A stretch of DNA of 37,500 nt, taken from the NCBI GenBank assembly GCA_009746045.1, contig RPFO01000104.1, forward strand, positions 5,974,895 to 6,012,394, in the 5' to 3' direction. The notes under the pieces were generated by a model. That model searched no databases. It was not told the origin of the DNA and saw only the letters and a program-made list of their open reading frames with translations. Every line of letters starts with the position of its first letter. Position 1 is the first letter of the stretch. Positions 19,977 to 30,370 of the stretch are shown here, one piece after another. Both the position numbers and the translations under genes were made by a program. This stretch comes from Mesostigma viride. Taxonomy: Eukaryota; Streptophyta; Mesostigmatophyceae; Mesostigmatales; Mesostigmataceae.

Positions 19977-20933
19977 CTAGATCAAGAGTCTGATGCCAAC
20001 ACTGAACTTTTTGCTGATTTGCTTACGACATGCGATTTGGTCACTGCCAACACCCGCTTTCCACATAGTCCAGATGCTTTGGTCACACACACCTCGCCAG
20101 CTGGCACTGAACGCTGCATCAACTATGTTGTAATGCGCAAGCGTCATCAAGTATCTGTACTAGCTGCTCGCTCGCATGAGATCCCCCTGGTGCGCTCCGA
20201 TCATCGCATCGTCACCGCCCGCATCCGCCTGCGATTCCCCTCGCCCTTTCATAAGCACGTGGCACCACCTGATTTGCGCACACTTCAGTTGCTTGAGAAA
20301 TCTGACGACGCTCTGGAGGACTTCCCTGAAAAACGCGCCCACAAGCGCGCGGCAGAGGCGTTCGTCGACGCGCTGGACATCCCGGCCAGCCACGCCCAGC
20401 TGTTCGCTGCCGGCCCGGCATCGGCCCTTCGGCACCTCGCTAGTGACAAGCTGCCCGCGGCCGGGGCCCTGCTGCCCCCCCGCCGCCCGCCCCGCTTCAC
20501 CAGCCTGCACCGGCTCCCCGCTGTCATCCAGGCCTGGCAAGCCCTGCGCGACAACAGCGACCCCGCCCACTACGCTCGCCTCAAAGCCGATTACCACTCG
20601 GCCATCCGGATGGCGACCAAGGAACAGGCTCCTTTCACCCTCCAGGACCTTCATGTCCGCGAGTACTTCGCCCACCTCAAGGACCAGCACGGCATTCAAG
20701 TACGCCTGGACCCGCCTGCGTCACGCCCAACGGCCCGCCGGCGGCGCGCAGCCGGCGCCGCGGACGCTCTCTGGCTCATGCACCGCAGCAGCAGCTCGCG
20801 ACCAGTGGTATTCCTCCCAGTCCCGGCTGCTCGGCGCCCCCCCGCCGCCTCCGCCGCTTGGCCCTCTGGCGGCCGCACGCCTGGCAGTAGCGCCTGCGGC
20901 CGTCCCTGCGCCGCCCACGCCGCCCGCCGCTGA
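19977..20933 (+). pseudogene. LINE endonuclease C-terminal domain and linker (broken)
   Basis: The frame opens after an upstream stop and reads ANTELFADLLTTCDLVTANT, RFPHSPDALVTHTSPAG, CINYVVMRKRH and SDHRIVTARIRLRFP. This is the end of an exonuclease-endonuclease-phosphatase fold; the SDH triplet holds catalytic Asp and His residues of the family. In LINEs this enzyme nicks the target DNA. A helical linker follows (HRLPAVIQAWQALRDN, HYARLKADYHSAIRMATK). From about 20,700 another frame (to 20,961) looks more natural, suggesting an indel. The first frame stops at TGA 20931-20933 and RT resumes downstream in the same frame. Confidence 0.75.
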
Positions 20934-20963
20934 GCAGGACTACACACGTACCCAGCCCTGACG

Positions 20964-21924
20964 GAACCCCTGGCCGACCCCAACGAGCTACCGCCGTTCA
21001 CCGAGCTCGAGCTGAGCACCGCCGCCAAGCAACTCCGCTTCTACGCCGCAGTTGGACCTGACCAGCTCCCAGCCCCGGTGATTAAGCTGACGGCGCTCAC
21101 GGGGTTCCTGCTCGACGTCTGCAACCGGATCCTGCTTGCCAACACGCCGCCGATTCCTGAGTGGCGCATCCTGATCTTCGTCGACTTCATCAAGGCTTTT
21201 GATTCTGTCCTCTGGGACGCTCTATGGGCTGTACTTGCTCGCGCTCGCGTCCCCACTCCCCTGATTACCGTCATCCGCACGCTGTATGAGGGGTCGACCA
21301 CTTCGGTGCGCACTCAACACGGCATTACCCCGCCATGCCCACTGCAGACCGGCGTCTGGCAGGCCGGTTGCGTCCTGTCGCCGTACCTGATTATTATTGT
21401 AGTGGATTATGTTATGCGCCAGGCACGTGCTCGCTTTGCTAGCATTGCAGGCCGTGCCCCCGGCCTAGCGATCACGAACGAGCCTGAAGAAGGGGGGCCG
21501 ACTAACAAGCAGAATTTACTAGCTGACCTCATTTATGCCGACGACATCACGCTCATCGAGAAGCCGGAGTCAGACTGCCCAACTTTGGCTGGACTGCCTG
21601 GCGCTCGAGGCTCGGGCGGTTGGTCTAGAAATCAGCCCCAAAACGGAGGCCCTGGCCCTCGGCATGGGCCCCCACCCAACTCCGCCTCTTTTAGACGACA
21701 CCGAGATCCCCTACCCTACTTCAGGCTGCTTCAAGCTGCTCGGCAGTTGGCTTCCCGACTGCGAGGACGACATGACGACACGGATCGGCATGGCATGGGC
21801 GCAACTCCATGACCACCGCCGCTGGTGGAGCAACCCCGCCCTGCCCCGGATCGTCAAGCGTGACCTCTTCGAGGTCGTCATTCTGACGATCCTGACCTAT
21901 GGCGCCGAGACCTGGACATGCTGA
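20964..21924 (+). pseudogene. LINE reverse transcriptase (frameshifted, internally deleted)
   Basis: From LTEPLADPNELPPFTELELS through AAVGPDQLPAPVIKLTAL to NTPPIPEWRILI the sequence matches the pre-RT region of LINEs. It then jumps directly to FVDFIKAFDSVLWDAL (the first catalytic Asp region) at about 21,175, so the usual ~100 residues with the N-terminal RT motifs are missing. TGVWQAGCVLSPYL and LADLIYADDITLIE (YADD at 21,534-21,545) follow. Near 21,590 the reading moves to another frame with AVGLEISPKTEALALG, CFKLLGSWLPDCEDD and VVILTILTYGAETW, the standard RT C-terminal part, ending at TGA 21,922-21,924. Confidence 0.82.
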
Positions 21925-21943
21925 CGCAGGAGCTGGAGCAAGA

Positions 21944-22617
21944 CTCGACGGCAACGTCACCAAGATGCTGCGCAAGGCCCTCAACATTCCCTTTGGTTTG
22001 CACATTAGTAATGAGGATTTGTACGCTGATTTGCCCTATGTTTCCCACATTACTTTAGGCACAGGCGCCTGGGCCTAGCCGGGCACCTGAGTTAGGTTAA
22101 ATAGTGTCGGAACCTTTTGCCCACTGAGGCAAATCGGTCCGGAACACTATTTTGCCCGGAATAACCACTTCCGAGCACCCAAGTTAATTCGGCCGAATTA
22201 ACTTGGGTGCTCGGAAGTGGTTATTCCGGGCAAAATAGTGTTCCGGACCGATTTGCCTCAGTGGGCAAAAGGTTCCGACACTATTTAACCTAACTACCTG
22301 GCCCGCACAGATCAGGTAGATACATCAGATATAGACTAGCTGGCACCAAGCCCGCCCAGCCTGGGCGATATGTCCTCACCTGGCGTGCCCCCGGCCGCGC
22401 GCGGCAGGGCCGCCACCCGTGGACTTTTCGTGATAGACTCGGCATGGGCATGTGCTACACTAGACGTGACGGGCTCACACCCGGGCAGCCTCCTGGTTTG
22501 TCTATAATATGGAGGCAGATGGTGCGCAAGGATAGATGGCAAGTAGTGATGAAGGAGACCACCCCCAAGCCTGTGGGGGCTCCGCGTGTGACCAAGTATA
22601 TGCATGGCATTCATTAA
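21944..22617 (+). pseudogene. LINE C-terminal region, split by a palindromic insertion
   Basis: LDGNVTKMLRKALNIPFGLH and ISNEDLYADLPYVS, then in another frame RHRRLGLAGHL, match LINE sequence downstream of RT. At 22,090 a 206-bp palindrome interrupts. Immediately after it ARTDQ continues, so removing the insert and one 5-bp duplicate restores GHL-ARTDQ. A further frame change leads to YVLTWRAPGRARQGRHPWTF and RDRLGMGM, with a TAA at 22,615-22,617. At least three frame changes show long decay. Confidence 0.75.
22090..22295. mobile_element. Perfect 206-bp palindromic (MITE-like) insertion
   Basis: Both 103-base arms are identical in reverse complement, with no loop; the centre is CGG|CCG at 22,192/22,193. 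Ends read AGTTAGGTTAAATAGTGTCG. It is flanked by the direct repeat ACCTG (22,085-22,089 and 22,296-22,300), a 5-bp target duplication, and it splits the LINE reading exactly. It has no coding capacity, so it would have to be mobilised in trans by a DNA transposase that makes 5-bp duplications. The superfamily is not assigned. Confidence 0.9.
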
Positions 22618-22760
22618 GCGATTCGGGCCGCGGTGCCCACACCCCTGTAACTAGCACCTAGATAGCTTACACCCTCCATTCCATCCCATGTTCCCCTCCC
22701 ACTGGTCAAGGACTTATGCTCACGTGACGCAGTCACGTGTCTATTAATTAATTAATTAAT

Positions 22761-22803
<43 letters not shown>
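22618..22803 (+). repeat. LINE 3' UTR and simple-repeat tail
   Basis: About 125 bp of 3' UTR are shared with the minus-strand copy, followed by (ATTA)n at 22,743-22,762 and (AGTA)n to 22,803. LINEs often end in such short-unit tails. Confidence 0.75.
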
Positions 22804-22804
<1 letters not shown>

Positions 22805-23299
22805 AGTCTGATCTGAGAGGCCCGAGTTAGATGAGATGCTTAGGCTGACACACGGATTTCCGGCCTGCGCGCCGCGTATTGCCTATATACCGCGGCTGAG
22901 CGGGACACCTCAGTACTGTACGGCAGGTCGTACGGTCCTGAGGTGTCATGTGGACTGTTGTGCCGTTAGTGCCAGACTGTGCCTAGACTCTAGCTTGACC
23001 CGCCAGATCCGGGTTATCCGGGTCTGACGGGCCGAGTGTAGTTGATGCTAGTGACTGGTCGCATGGCATTGCAGTGTACAGTTGTCCACTGGTAGACGCT
23101 GCAGTCAGCGTTGCCATAGGCATATAGGCGTAGCACTGGGGAGTGCCACAGCACCGAGTTGCACACGCAGACACAGCGTTCCATTCTGAGCTCGTTTGGC
23201 GTTCATTGTATTATTTACATAATACATCTTCTCTTCACTCTCATTTTCAGTGAGTTGTCTGCCTTAGCTCGGCTTCCAACTTGGACCGAAAAAATCGAT
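22804..23299 (+). other. Leader or LTR-like region upstream of the old Gag
   Basis: No gene is seen. It should contain the 5' end (LTR or UTR) of the old retroelement, but no second copy exists in the window to define an LTR. A 10-bp-stem hairpin lies within it. Confidence 0.35.
22904..22947. promoter_or_regulatory. Hairpin with 10-bp stem, function unknown
   Basis: GACACCTCAG at 22,904-22,913 is the reverse complement of CTGAGGTGTC at 22,938-22,947, with a 24-base loop that contains a second partial pairing (TACTGTACG/CGTACGGT). It is about 350 bp before the old Gag start. A role in the leader RNA is only a guess. Confidence 0.4.
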
Positions 23300-25966
23300 A
23301 TGGCTTCCAACAACGCTGGCAACAACAACAACAACAAGAATGGGCGTGCGCCGACCAGGCGCACTTCCCCTAGGCTCTCGCCGGAGGGTTCGCCCCCCGC
23401 CACCGCGAGGGTGACGCACAACGTCACCTTCAGCAATGTGGTTGCTGATAACCCGAGGCGCCGGACCCCGCAGGTGGGGGCCAGCGCCCCGGGGCAGGCG
23501 AGAGGTCGCCCGCATGCCGTTGGCGGTGTGACCGCCATGGCACCTGGGGAGCAGGTTCCCCAGGCACGTGACCCCCCCGTCGCCGGTGGCGGGGGACGTG
23601 AGCGGAGCGATTCTCTCTGCGGAGGAAGGGGAGGTGCCGCAGGTGCGGCCGCGACCCTCACTCGAGGTGTCGTCGCACACTCCCGCTACGTCGGGAAATC
23701 TGTCGGTGGGCCGCCAGCTGGCCACAATGGACATAGATCGCTTCGGCGAACATGTCCCGCCCCCTGTAGAGTTCGGGCTTCGGCCCTTCTTTCTACCATG
23801 CACTTGGGGAGGTCCCGGATTTCATTCCGGTGACGGGGTGGCGTCTTCAGCAGCGTTTTCAACTGAACTTTGATGAACAGATGACTGCTTTTGATCTTCA
23901 TTTTGTTCAGAAGGCCATCGAGACCCGGCTGCGGCTGGGCTTCCATCCTATCCAGGTGGCCATCTGGTTGCGCTGTTTCGCCACTGTCGCGACTCAGGGC
24001 GCGGTGCCAGTGGCACAGTGGGCGTCAGATCAGCGTCAGCGTGACGCGATTCAGGTGGTGGCCACGCGTGAGAACGCGTCATTCACACCGTTGCCCGCAG
24101 TTCCCCTCCGTGGCGCCAGTTGGCTGGGGGGACTTTAGGAGCCAGGCGGCAGCGATGCCGCCTCCGGCTGGGCGCGGGGCGGCAGGCGCCCCCAACACAC
24201 CCCCGGGTGGTGAGACCACCCAGGGCCCTCTGGCAGGTCAGAGGGCCCACACCCAGCAGCCGGCTCCACCGCCCAGCGCAGGGGGCAAGACGGCTGCTGA
24301 AGCCCCAGGGGTTGCAGGGACCCCGGTGCATGGCGACGCCGGCGCCGACGGCGCACCGAGGCGGGGGAGGCAACTCCCATGGAGGGCGTCTCCGGCCCCT
24401 CCATGGCAGTTCAGGTGGGCAGGCCAGTGACCTCCATGCAGTACCCCGGCGGCACGGGGTGCTCGCACCAAGGACAAGGGCCATGGCCCTGGTCCTTGGT
24501 CCTGCAGGCCGTGGACGGCGCGCGCGGGCCCATGGGCCCCACCCTGGCACCTGGCTGAACGGGCGCAGGGGCCTGATCAGCCTGAGGTGATGGAGGGTCG
24601 GACCTGTCTGGGGATGACATGATCACCCTGCAGGATGTCCAGGTGTGGCGGGCCATTGAGGCTGCCACAGCATCCTTTCGCGGGCTGGCTGACAGGACTC
24701 AGCAGCTCCACATTAATTGCTGAGGCGGGTAGCCTGGTTTGTGCGATCATCACGCACTTGCTGGGCCTGCCCACTAACCTGCAGGCGGACACCCGCTACG
24801 TCTGCGACACCCTGCTGCCTGCCCTGCAGGCCCTCCTTGCAGGGAGGAGGGTCCAGGGTAACAGGGCGCGTCTGGTGCGACACCTGGAGCGCCTGCACAA
24901 CGCCATCTTGGCGGGGGCTGGTAGGTTGCTGCCTGCCTGGCTGCACCATGACATCACTAACAATACTGACGATGATGTGTGTCTCTCTCCCACCTTCCAT
25001 GACTGGGAGGAGGCCCGCAGCAGGAGGCGGGAAGTCACACACACTAACAACCCTACACAGCCCACCCATCCGTTGCCCACCCCTCCTACTCAGCCCATGT
25101 ATGTCACCCCTGCTCAGCCCACTCAAGTAGTTCCTCCCACCCCAACTGTCTCTCCTGTGAATACTTCAGTAGCACCCTCCTCTTCCTCTCCCCCTGCGTC
25201 CCCCTCCCGTTGGCCTGTCTACAATGAGAACCGTCCTGTTGATAGGATCACTGTTATGTAGGGGGCTGCCTGAGGGGCACACTAGGGAGCAGGGGAATCA
25301 CGTGCTTCTGTCTCTCCAGTTAGCCAGGGAGGAGCTGAATGTGAAAATATGGTTTGGGTCTCTCATGCAGGGGGATTTTTACCATCAGTCTTCCACTCAG
25401 ATCCAGAACCTTATTCTCATCTTCCAGCGTAGGTATCCCACCAGGTGGCAGGATACATAGGCTAGGGCAGTCTGGGAGAGCTTCCTGAGGGAGCTCACTG
25501 ACCTTCTCTCCACCCCCGCCTCTGTGGATATGTATGTATGGAGCCTTTAGGTGGGTAGAGGAGTATCCGATGTCAGCTCCTTAGAATATGTGGCTGAGAC
25601 TAAGAAGTATGAGCTAGCCATCAAAGCCCGTCCTGATGACAGTCCAGCAGCTAGATCACAAGTTTCTGCTGCATGCTTTCTCGGAGAAACTTAAACTGGA
25701 CAAAAACCGACGTATGCTACTACAGTATGCTTGCAACAGGGCTGGCTAGGCATTGGGAGAATATGAAGGAGGCCCTGGACTATACATCAAGCTGGCCCTG
25801 ACCCCCCTCAGCAAGGGGGCCATGGGCACCTCAGTGAAAAGGGGCAGGGGGGAGGGGCAGGAGGAGGAGGATAGGGAGAGGGAGGACAGGAAGTTACAAA
25901 AGGCCTGTCACCATGGCAGAGGTCAAGTCCCTGCTGGGACAGATGGTTAAGGGCAAGGGCAACTGA

Positions 25967-26056
25967 GGGCAAGGGCAAGGGCAAGGGCAAGGGCAAGGGC
26001 AAGGGCAAGGGCAAGGGCAAGGGCAAGGGCAAGGGCAGGGGCAAGGGCAAGGGTAA
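25967..26056 (+). repeat. (GGGCAA)n coding repeat, Gly-Lys stretch of Gag
   Basis: About 15 hexamers with one GGGCAG variant. In the Gag frame that leads to the poly-Asn tract they read Gly-Lys repeats, a basic stretch suited to nucleic-acid binding. A short preceding piece (MAEVKSLLGQMVKGKGN) is in the same sense but ends in TGA. Confidence 0.9.
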
Positions 26057-26090
26057 GGAGCAGTCTCCCTCCAAGGGGGGCAGCTCCAGC

Positions 26091-26879
<789 letters not shown>

Positions 26880-26929
26880 GAAGAAGAAGCAGGACAAGGA
26901 GGACAATTGCAAGTCCTCGATCTCAGCGG

Positions 26930-27056
26930 TGCACCCGCTGTGGCATGCGGTTCCACCTTCGGGACACCTGCCGCAATGAACACGGACAGGCTGGGGCATT
27001 TGGACGTCCTGTGCCACAAGTGCCACGGGCCCCCCCACGGCGACCCAAAGGACTGC
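26930..27056 (+). pseudogene. Two zinc knuckles of the old Gag, in different frames
   Basis: At 26,930-26,971 CTRCGMRFHLRDTC is a textbook C-x2-C-x4-H-x4-C knuckle. At 27,012-27,056 CHKCHGPPHGDPKDC is a near-knuckle with C-x2-C-x4-H-x5-C, one residue longer in the last gap. They are in different frames, so an indel lies between them (about 26,972-27,011). Such knuckles bind RNA in Gag nucleocapsids. The frame of the second one continues to the chromovirus insertion. Confidence 0.8.
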
Positions 27057-27286
27057 AAGAGGCCTCCTTACAAGAAGTGTGAGTCTCCCTCTCATGCTGG
27101 CTTGAGTGTGCCTGCTTCACCTCTTTCATCTGCATGCCCCACTGTCAGAGCAGTGAGCAGTACTGGAAAGGTGTTACAGTTGGTTTCAGAAGACTATGTC
27201 TCTAAACCCACATTCACTTCTATTGTTCCCAAGGTATGCAGGGTGTCCCCTTCAGAGGACACTCATATCAGTATTCAGGAGCTTGC
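27057..27286 (+). pseudogene. Old-element segment between Gag knuckles and integrase
   Basis: About 75 residues in frame with the second knuckle (ESPSHAGLSVPASPL, LVSEDYVSKPTFTSIVPKVC, SEDTHISIQELA) run up to the chromovirus. The reading continues past the insertion as LQLHFLYGHEV at 35,760. It is too short to hold a protease and shows no DTG/DSG motif. Confidence 0.65.
27282..27286. repeat. Target-site duplication, left copy (CTTGC)
   Basis: CTTGC directly precedes the left LTR; the same five bases follow the right LTR at 35,754-35,758. A 4-bp reading (TTGC, with the LTR ending in C) is also possible. Confidence 0.85.
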
Positions 27287-28025
27287 TGTTGCACGGATGC
27301 AACATGCCGTTTGTGGTAAATATAAATTATCCGTCCCGGTCGATCGGCGCCGACCGTAATCCGGCGCCAGTGCCGAGGCCATAGTATAGTTTACAGCCGA
27401 GGCAATCCGTGTGGAAGTAAGTGCATAGAAGTTTTGCTGACGAACTTGGCCTTTGCGCCGTAGGCAGACCTAGCGTCTGAACGGGAGTTACGGGACAGCC
27501 AAGTGGCACTGCACATGCGTTATGATGGTACCTACGGACATTTGGATATTTTTCAGGAGAGGCCTCTAGCCGTACTGGTCTTTAATGTGTTCTAGACGGT
27601 TCGAGAAGCCCGTCCCCGCGGACCTCACGTCATGCCTGGTTGGCAGCGCCAGGCGCAGCCACCAACGGGGACGAAGGGACAAAATAGGAAGGCACGAGCT
27701 ATGCCAGCAATCCGGACCTTGTATCGTAATTTACCACGTTGCTCTACAGATTATTTACCATCGCTTAATCCTGGAGTGTAAATCTCCTGTGGGCTCGAGT
27801 GTGAATCCCTCGCCTACTGGGTGTAAGTCTTCCCGCATTGAGTGTTTTAATCTGTGTGGTAACATTGTAATATACGAAACCGGTTTTCCGGGTTTGAGCT
27901 TATTCGTATTGTGTGACGAGTATTCTTAAGCCACCATCGTGCGCTGTGACGCATAGGAAGTCAAAGGTCTTTCGCATTCATTCTCAATCATTAAGGCGCT
28001 ATTTTAAATAGCCATACGTGTTAAA
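27287..28025 (+). repeat. Left LTR of the chromovirus (739 bp)
   Basis: Begins TGTTGCACGGATGCAACA, itself a 7-bp-stem hairpin, and ends ...ACGTGTTAAA. The end is ambiguous by one or two bases because CT follows both LTRs. Compared with the right LTR it has extra TA near 27,324 and extra CA near 27,424, and five base differences. Promoter elements and polyadenylation site were not resolved; several TGTAA motifs are present (27,778-27,824). Confidence 0.95.
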
Positions 28026-28026
28026 C

Positions 28027-28044
28027 TGGACTCGGAGGAAACTT
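28027..28044 (+). promoter_or_regulatory. Primer binding site
   Basis: TGGACTCGGAGGAAACTT starts one base after the LTR. The TGG pairs with the CCA end of a tRNA. The primer tRNA cannot be named from memory. Confidence 0.65.
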
Positions 28045-28495
28045 TCCTAGTGGCCTCTATCCCGTCCCGTTTTTCTGTAATCTGATCCGGATCAGCAACG
28101 GAATTATATAAGGGCCGGAACCCTTACTAATTCCGCTTGCAGTAATTCATTGTGGGGGTCGGATCCCCACAATCCTAACTGCCCATACCCGTTACCCATA
28201 TTGCGGTTCTTGCATGCCCCAACCTGGCCTTGTCCGGTTGACCTAAGGGATTCGTCCGGAAACGAATCTCCTTATATTGCGTGCTTTAAACGGAAACGCT
28301 TTGTGGGTTGCAATTTCACGCATTGTTGGCGTCTTGGCCATTGCCTCACACCCTATATCTGGGATACATACTGTCAGCTCCGGCAAGCTGCAGTAATATC
28401 TCACGTCCTTTAATTGACGTATTTTTTGTGCTTAATTTGTCATCCCGCCAAGGTGACTAGAGGCACATTGTTCACACTTTACCAGCCACCACGCG

Positions 28496-30370
28496 ATGGC
28501 TGACGGTATTGAGCGAGGGCGACGAGAGGCCCATCGCTTCTCTCCTGCCCCTTCCCTCGTGGCAGCACTCGAGGCGGCAGAGAGAGCTACCCAAAATCAC
28601 TCACGCCCGAGTAGTGAGCGTGGCTCTAGGGGGTCATCCCCAGCACAAACCCCACGTTTGGGAGGGAATTCCTCGGCGGCTGCCGGTGCACCACCTGGTA
28701 GCCCTGTAGTGAATCCCCTTAATGGACCACCAAGTGGAACATCCATCGCGGGATTGTCGGCGGGTCCGGCCCTTGGTGTAGGAGCCGGCGCGGGGGCGCA
28801 GGGGAATAATGTTACCCTGCACTACGGTAGGAGTGGGGCCCTGCCTACGGTGCTGCCGCAACCTACATTGGCCACTTGGCCCAGCAGCGCCCCGGCGCCA
28901 CCCTTGTATGATAGCCGATCGCGGTCTCGCCGCGCTGCGAATCGGGCGTCCTATCATGCGCCTGGACCCCTTGGGGCTAGCCCCTTCGGCCATGCCTCGC
29001 CAAATATGGCTGGGCAGGGCCAGGGCACCGCACGGACCGGTCGGTCTTCCTTCGGGGTCGCAGGGGAGGCGATTCCCCTCCCCAACTCAGCATACGACCG
29101 CCTGGCTCCGGGTGACCCACGAGCGCAGCACCCAGCGGCCACCGCCGCCCATCATTATGCAAGCCGCGCCCACTACCCACATGGGTATGAGCACCCGGGT
29201 GAGGATGAGTGCAGCCCCCCGGCAGGTTACCCGCGTGGGCACACCTCGCAAGGTGTGGCCGGGCCCGGGAGACCCGCGAGTATCATGGGCCATCATGACG
29301 ATGATACTCACAATGCAGGGCGACTACCACCGTTGCCCAAGCTGTCGGATATTCCCAAGTTTAAACCCGACTGCTCGTACCAAGAGTTTGAGGCTTGGGA
29401 GATTGCAGTGTCTCAGAAGATCGACATCTGGGAGACATACAATCGCAAGCTCTTGGACGAGGATATCAAGGTCAAGCTGGTGTCCAGCGAGGCACTGGCT
29501 CCCGATGTGAGACAAGCTCTCCATTGCGAAAGCGCCCTGGCCAATGGCTTCCCCAGCAGCTTGGCTGAATTATTTCGGCGAGCACGGGCCAAGTACCTGC
29601 CACCCGACCAAGACAAGCTGGACCGGGAGGCTTTTGGGGCGTTCAAGCAGGGGAACCTGAGCTATCGGGAATATATGACCAAGTTCGAGCTTCTAGCTGG
29701 GCGGGTTGATGACCTGATGGGCCCAGAAGCCTTGGCAAGGTTCTATGAGGGCTTGCAACCCGAATTCCGGGATGAGGTGAAGCGGAAATTCGCCCACCTC
29801 TCCTGGGCTCAATGGAACCTGCAGGACATCAAGACCTACCTAGCGGAGATAGCTCCCTTGGTGCAGCGGACCCCAAAACCCCGCGTGAATGCACTGGAAC
29901 TCAATGAGCTGGGATTCGCCCCCGTGTGGGTGGATGAGCTACAGTGCGAGGTCCTGGACATTAATGCCTTGGACACTTCCCGGATTCAGTGCTACCACTG
30001 CAACCGCGTGGGGCACATCAAACGTGAGTGCCCTGATCTCCCTCCGCTGGACCAGGCCCCGCCTGTGCAACGCAACAATTTCCAAGCGGCCTCCCCGCAA
30101 ATGGCCTCGAGGCCACCACCGGCGCGAAATATGCGCACAGCTCCCAGTGCGGGTGAGCGTGCCCGACGCTTGCAACAAGCGCGCCAACAGCCCCGGCTGT
30201 ACCAACAACCCAAGGCGCCCCCAAGCTCCTACCAGCAAGCTGGGCATGCCCTCAACCAACTGGATGCCGCAGACGCGGCCGAGCCTGATGATGGCTCTTC
30301 CGCGGCCGCATCCGGCCACCTGCGAGGCACACCGGTGGACGAGGGGCCTGCAGGAGAGGCGTTGGACTGA
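28496..30370 (+). CDS. gag: Chromovirus Gag
   Basis: 624 residues from an ATG in good context (cacgcgATGG) to TGA. The first ~280 residues are Pro/Gly/Ala/Ser-rich. Residues ~285-470 are the helical capsid-like part with FEAWEIAVSQKIDIWETYN, LFRRARAKYLPPDQDKLDRE and FKQGNLSYREYMTKFELLAG, typical of Ty3/gypsy Gag. The nucleocapsid knuckle CYHCNRVGHIKREC is at residues 499-512 (C-x2-C-x4-H-x4-C), followed by a Gln/Pro/Ala-rich tail. The frame is intact. The pol frame is open from 30,289 and lies at -1 relative to gag, so the two overlap by about 80 bases. Confidence 0.93.
   Translation: MADGIERGRREAHRFSPAPSLVAALEAAERATQNHSRPSSERGSRGSSPAQTPRLGGNSSAAAGAPPGSPVVNPLNGPPSGTSIAGLSAGPALGVGAGAGAQGNNVTLHYGRSGALPTVLPQPTLATWPSSAPAPPLYDSRSRSRRAANRASYHAPGPLGASPFGHASPNMAGQGQGTARTGRSSFGVAGEAIPLPNSAYDRLAPGDPRAQHPAATAAHHYASRAHYPHGYEHPGEDECSPPAGYPRGHTSQGVAGPGRPASIMGHHDDDTHNAGRLPPLPKLSDIPKFKPDCSYQEFEAWEIAVSQKIDIWETYNRKLLDEDIKVKLVSSEALAPDVRQALHCESALANGFPSSLAELFRRARAKYLPPDQDKLDREAFGAFKQGNLSYREYMTKFELLAGRVDDLMGPEALARFYEGLQPEFRDEVKRKFAHLSWAQWNLQDIKTYLAEIAPLVQRTPKPRVNALELNELGFAPVWVDELQCEVLDINALDTSRIQCYHCNRVGHIKRECPDLPPLDQAPPVQRNNFQAASPQMASRPPPARNMRTAPSAGERARRLQQARQQPRLYQQPKAPPSSYQQAGHALNQLDAADAAEPDDGSSAAASGHLRGTPVDEGPAGEALD

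Larger units (their letters stand above)
19975..22803 (+). mobile_element. Decayed non-LTR retrotransposon (LINE) with endonuclease and RT
   Basis: In order: the C-terminal half of an APE-type endonuclease, a linker, reverse transcriptase with FVDFIKAFDS and YADD, a C-terminal region with RRLGLAGHLARTD, a 3' UTR and a simple-repeat tail, (ATTA)n then (AGTA)n, to 22,803. A stop lies just before the opening segment near 19,970, so the 5' end (endonuclease N-terminus and any ORF1) is missing. Several frame changes, one internal stop, one internal deletion and a palindromic insertion show that it is dead. Clade is not assigned; an endonuclease-encoding LINE of RTE/CR1/I type is likely. Confidence 0.85.

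Noticed and set aside
20160-20699. Minus-strand 179-codon frame over the LINE endonuclease
   Set aside because: Shadow of the + strand endonuclease and linker, whose motifs are clear.
19527-22760. A DNA transposon with ~350-bp terminal inverted repeats carrying RT
   Set aside because: The inverted ends are explained by two LINE 3' ends, since the repeats encode the LINE C-terminus and 3' tail.
19527-22803. Twin-priming inversion of one LINE insertion
   Set aside because: Twin priming inverts the 5' part, whereas here the inverted piece is the 3' end with its own tail and about 10% divergence.
27585-27929. 114-codon frame repeated at 35,313-35,657
   Set aside because: It lies inside the LTRs, which explains the duplication; no coding evidence.
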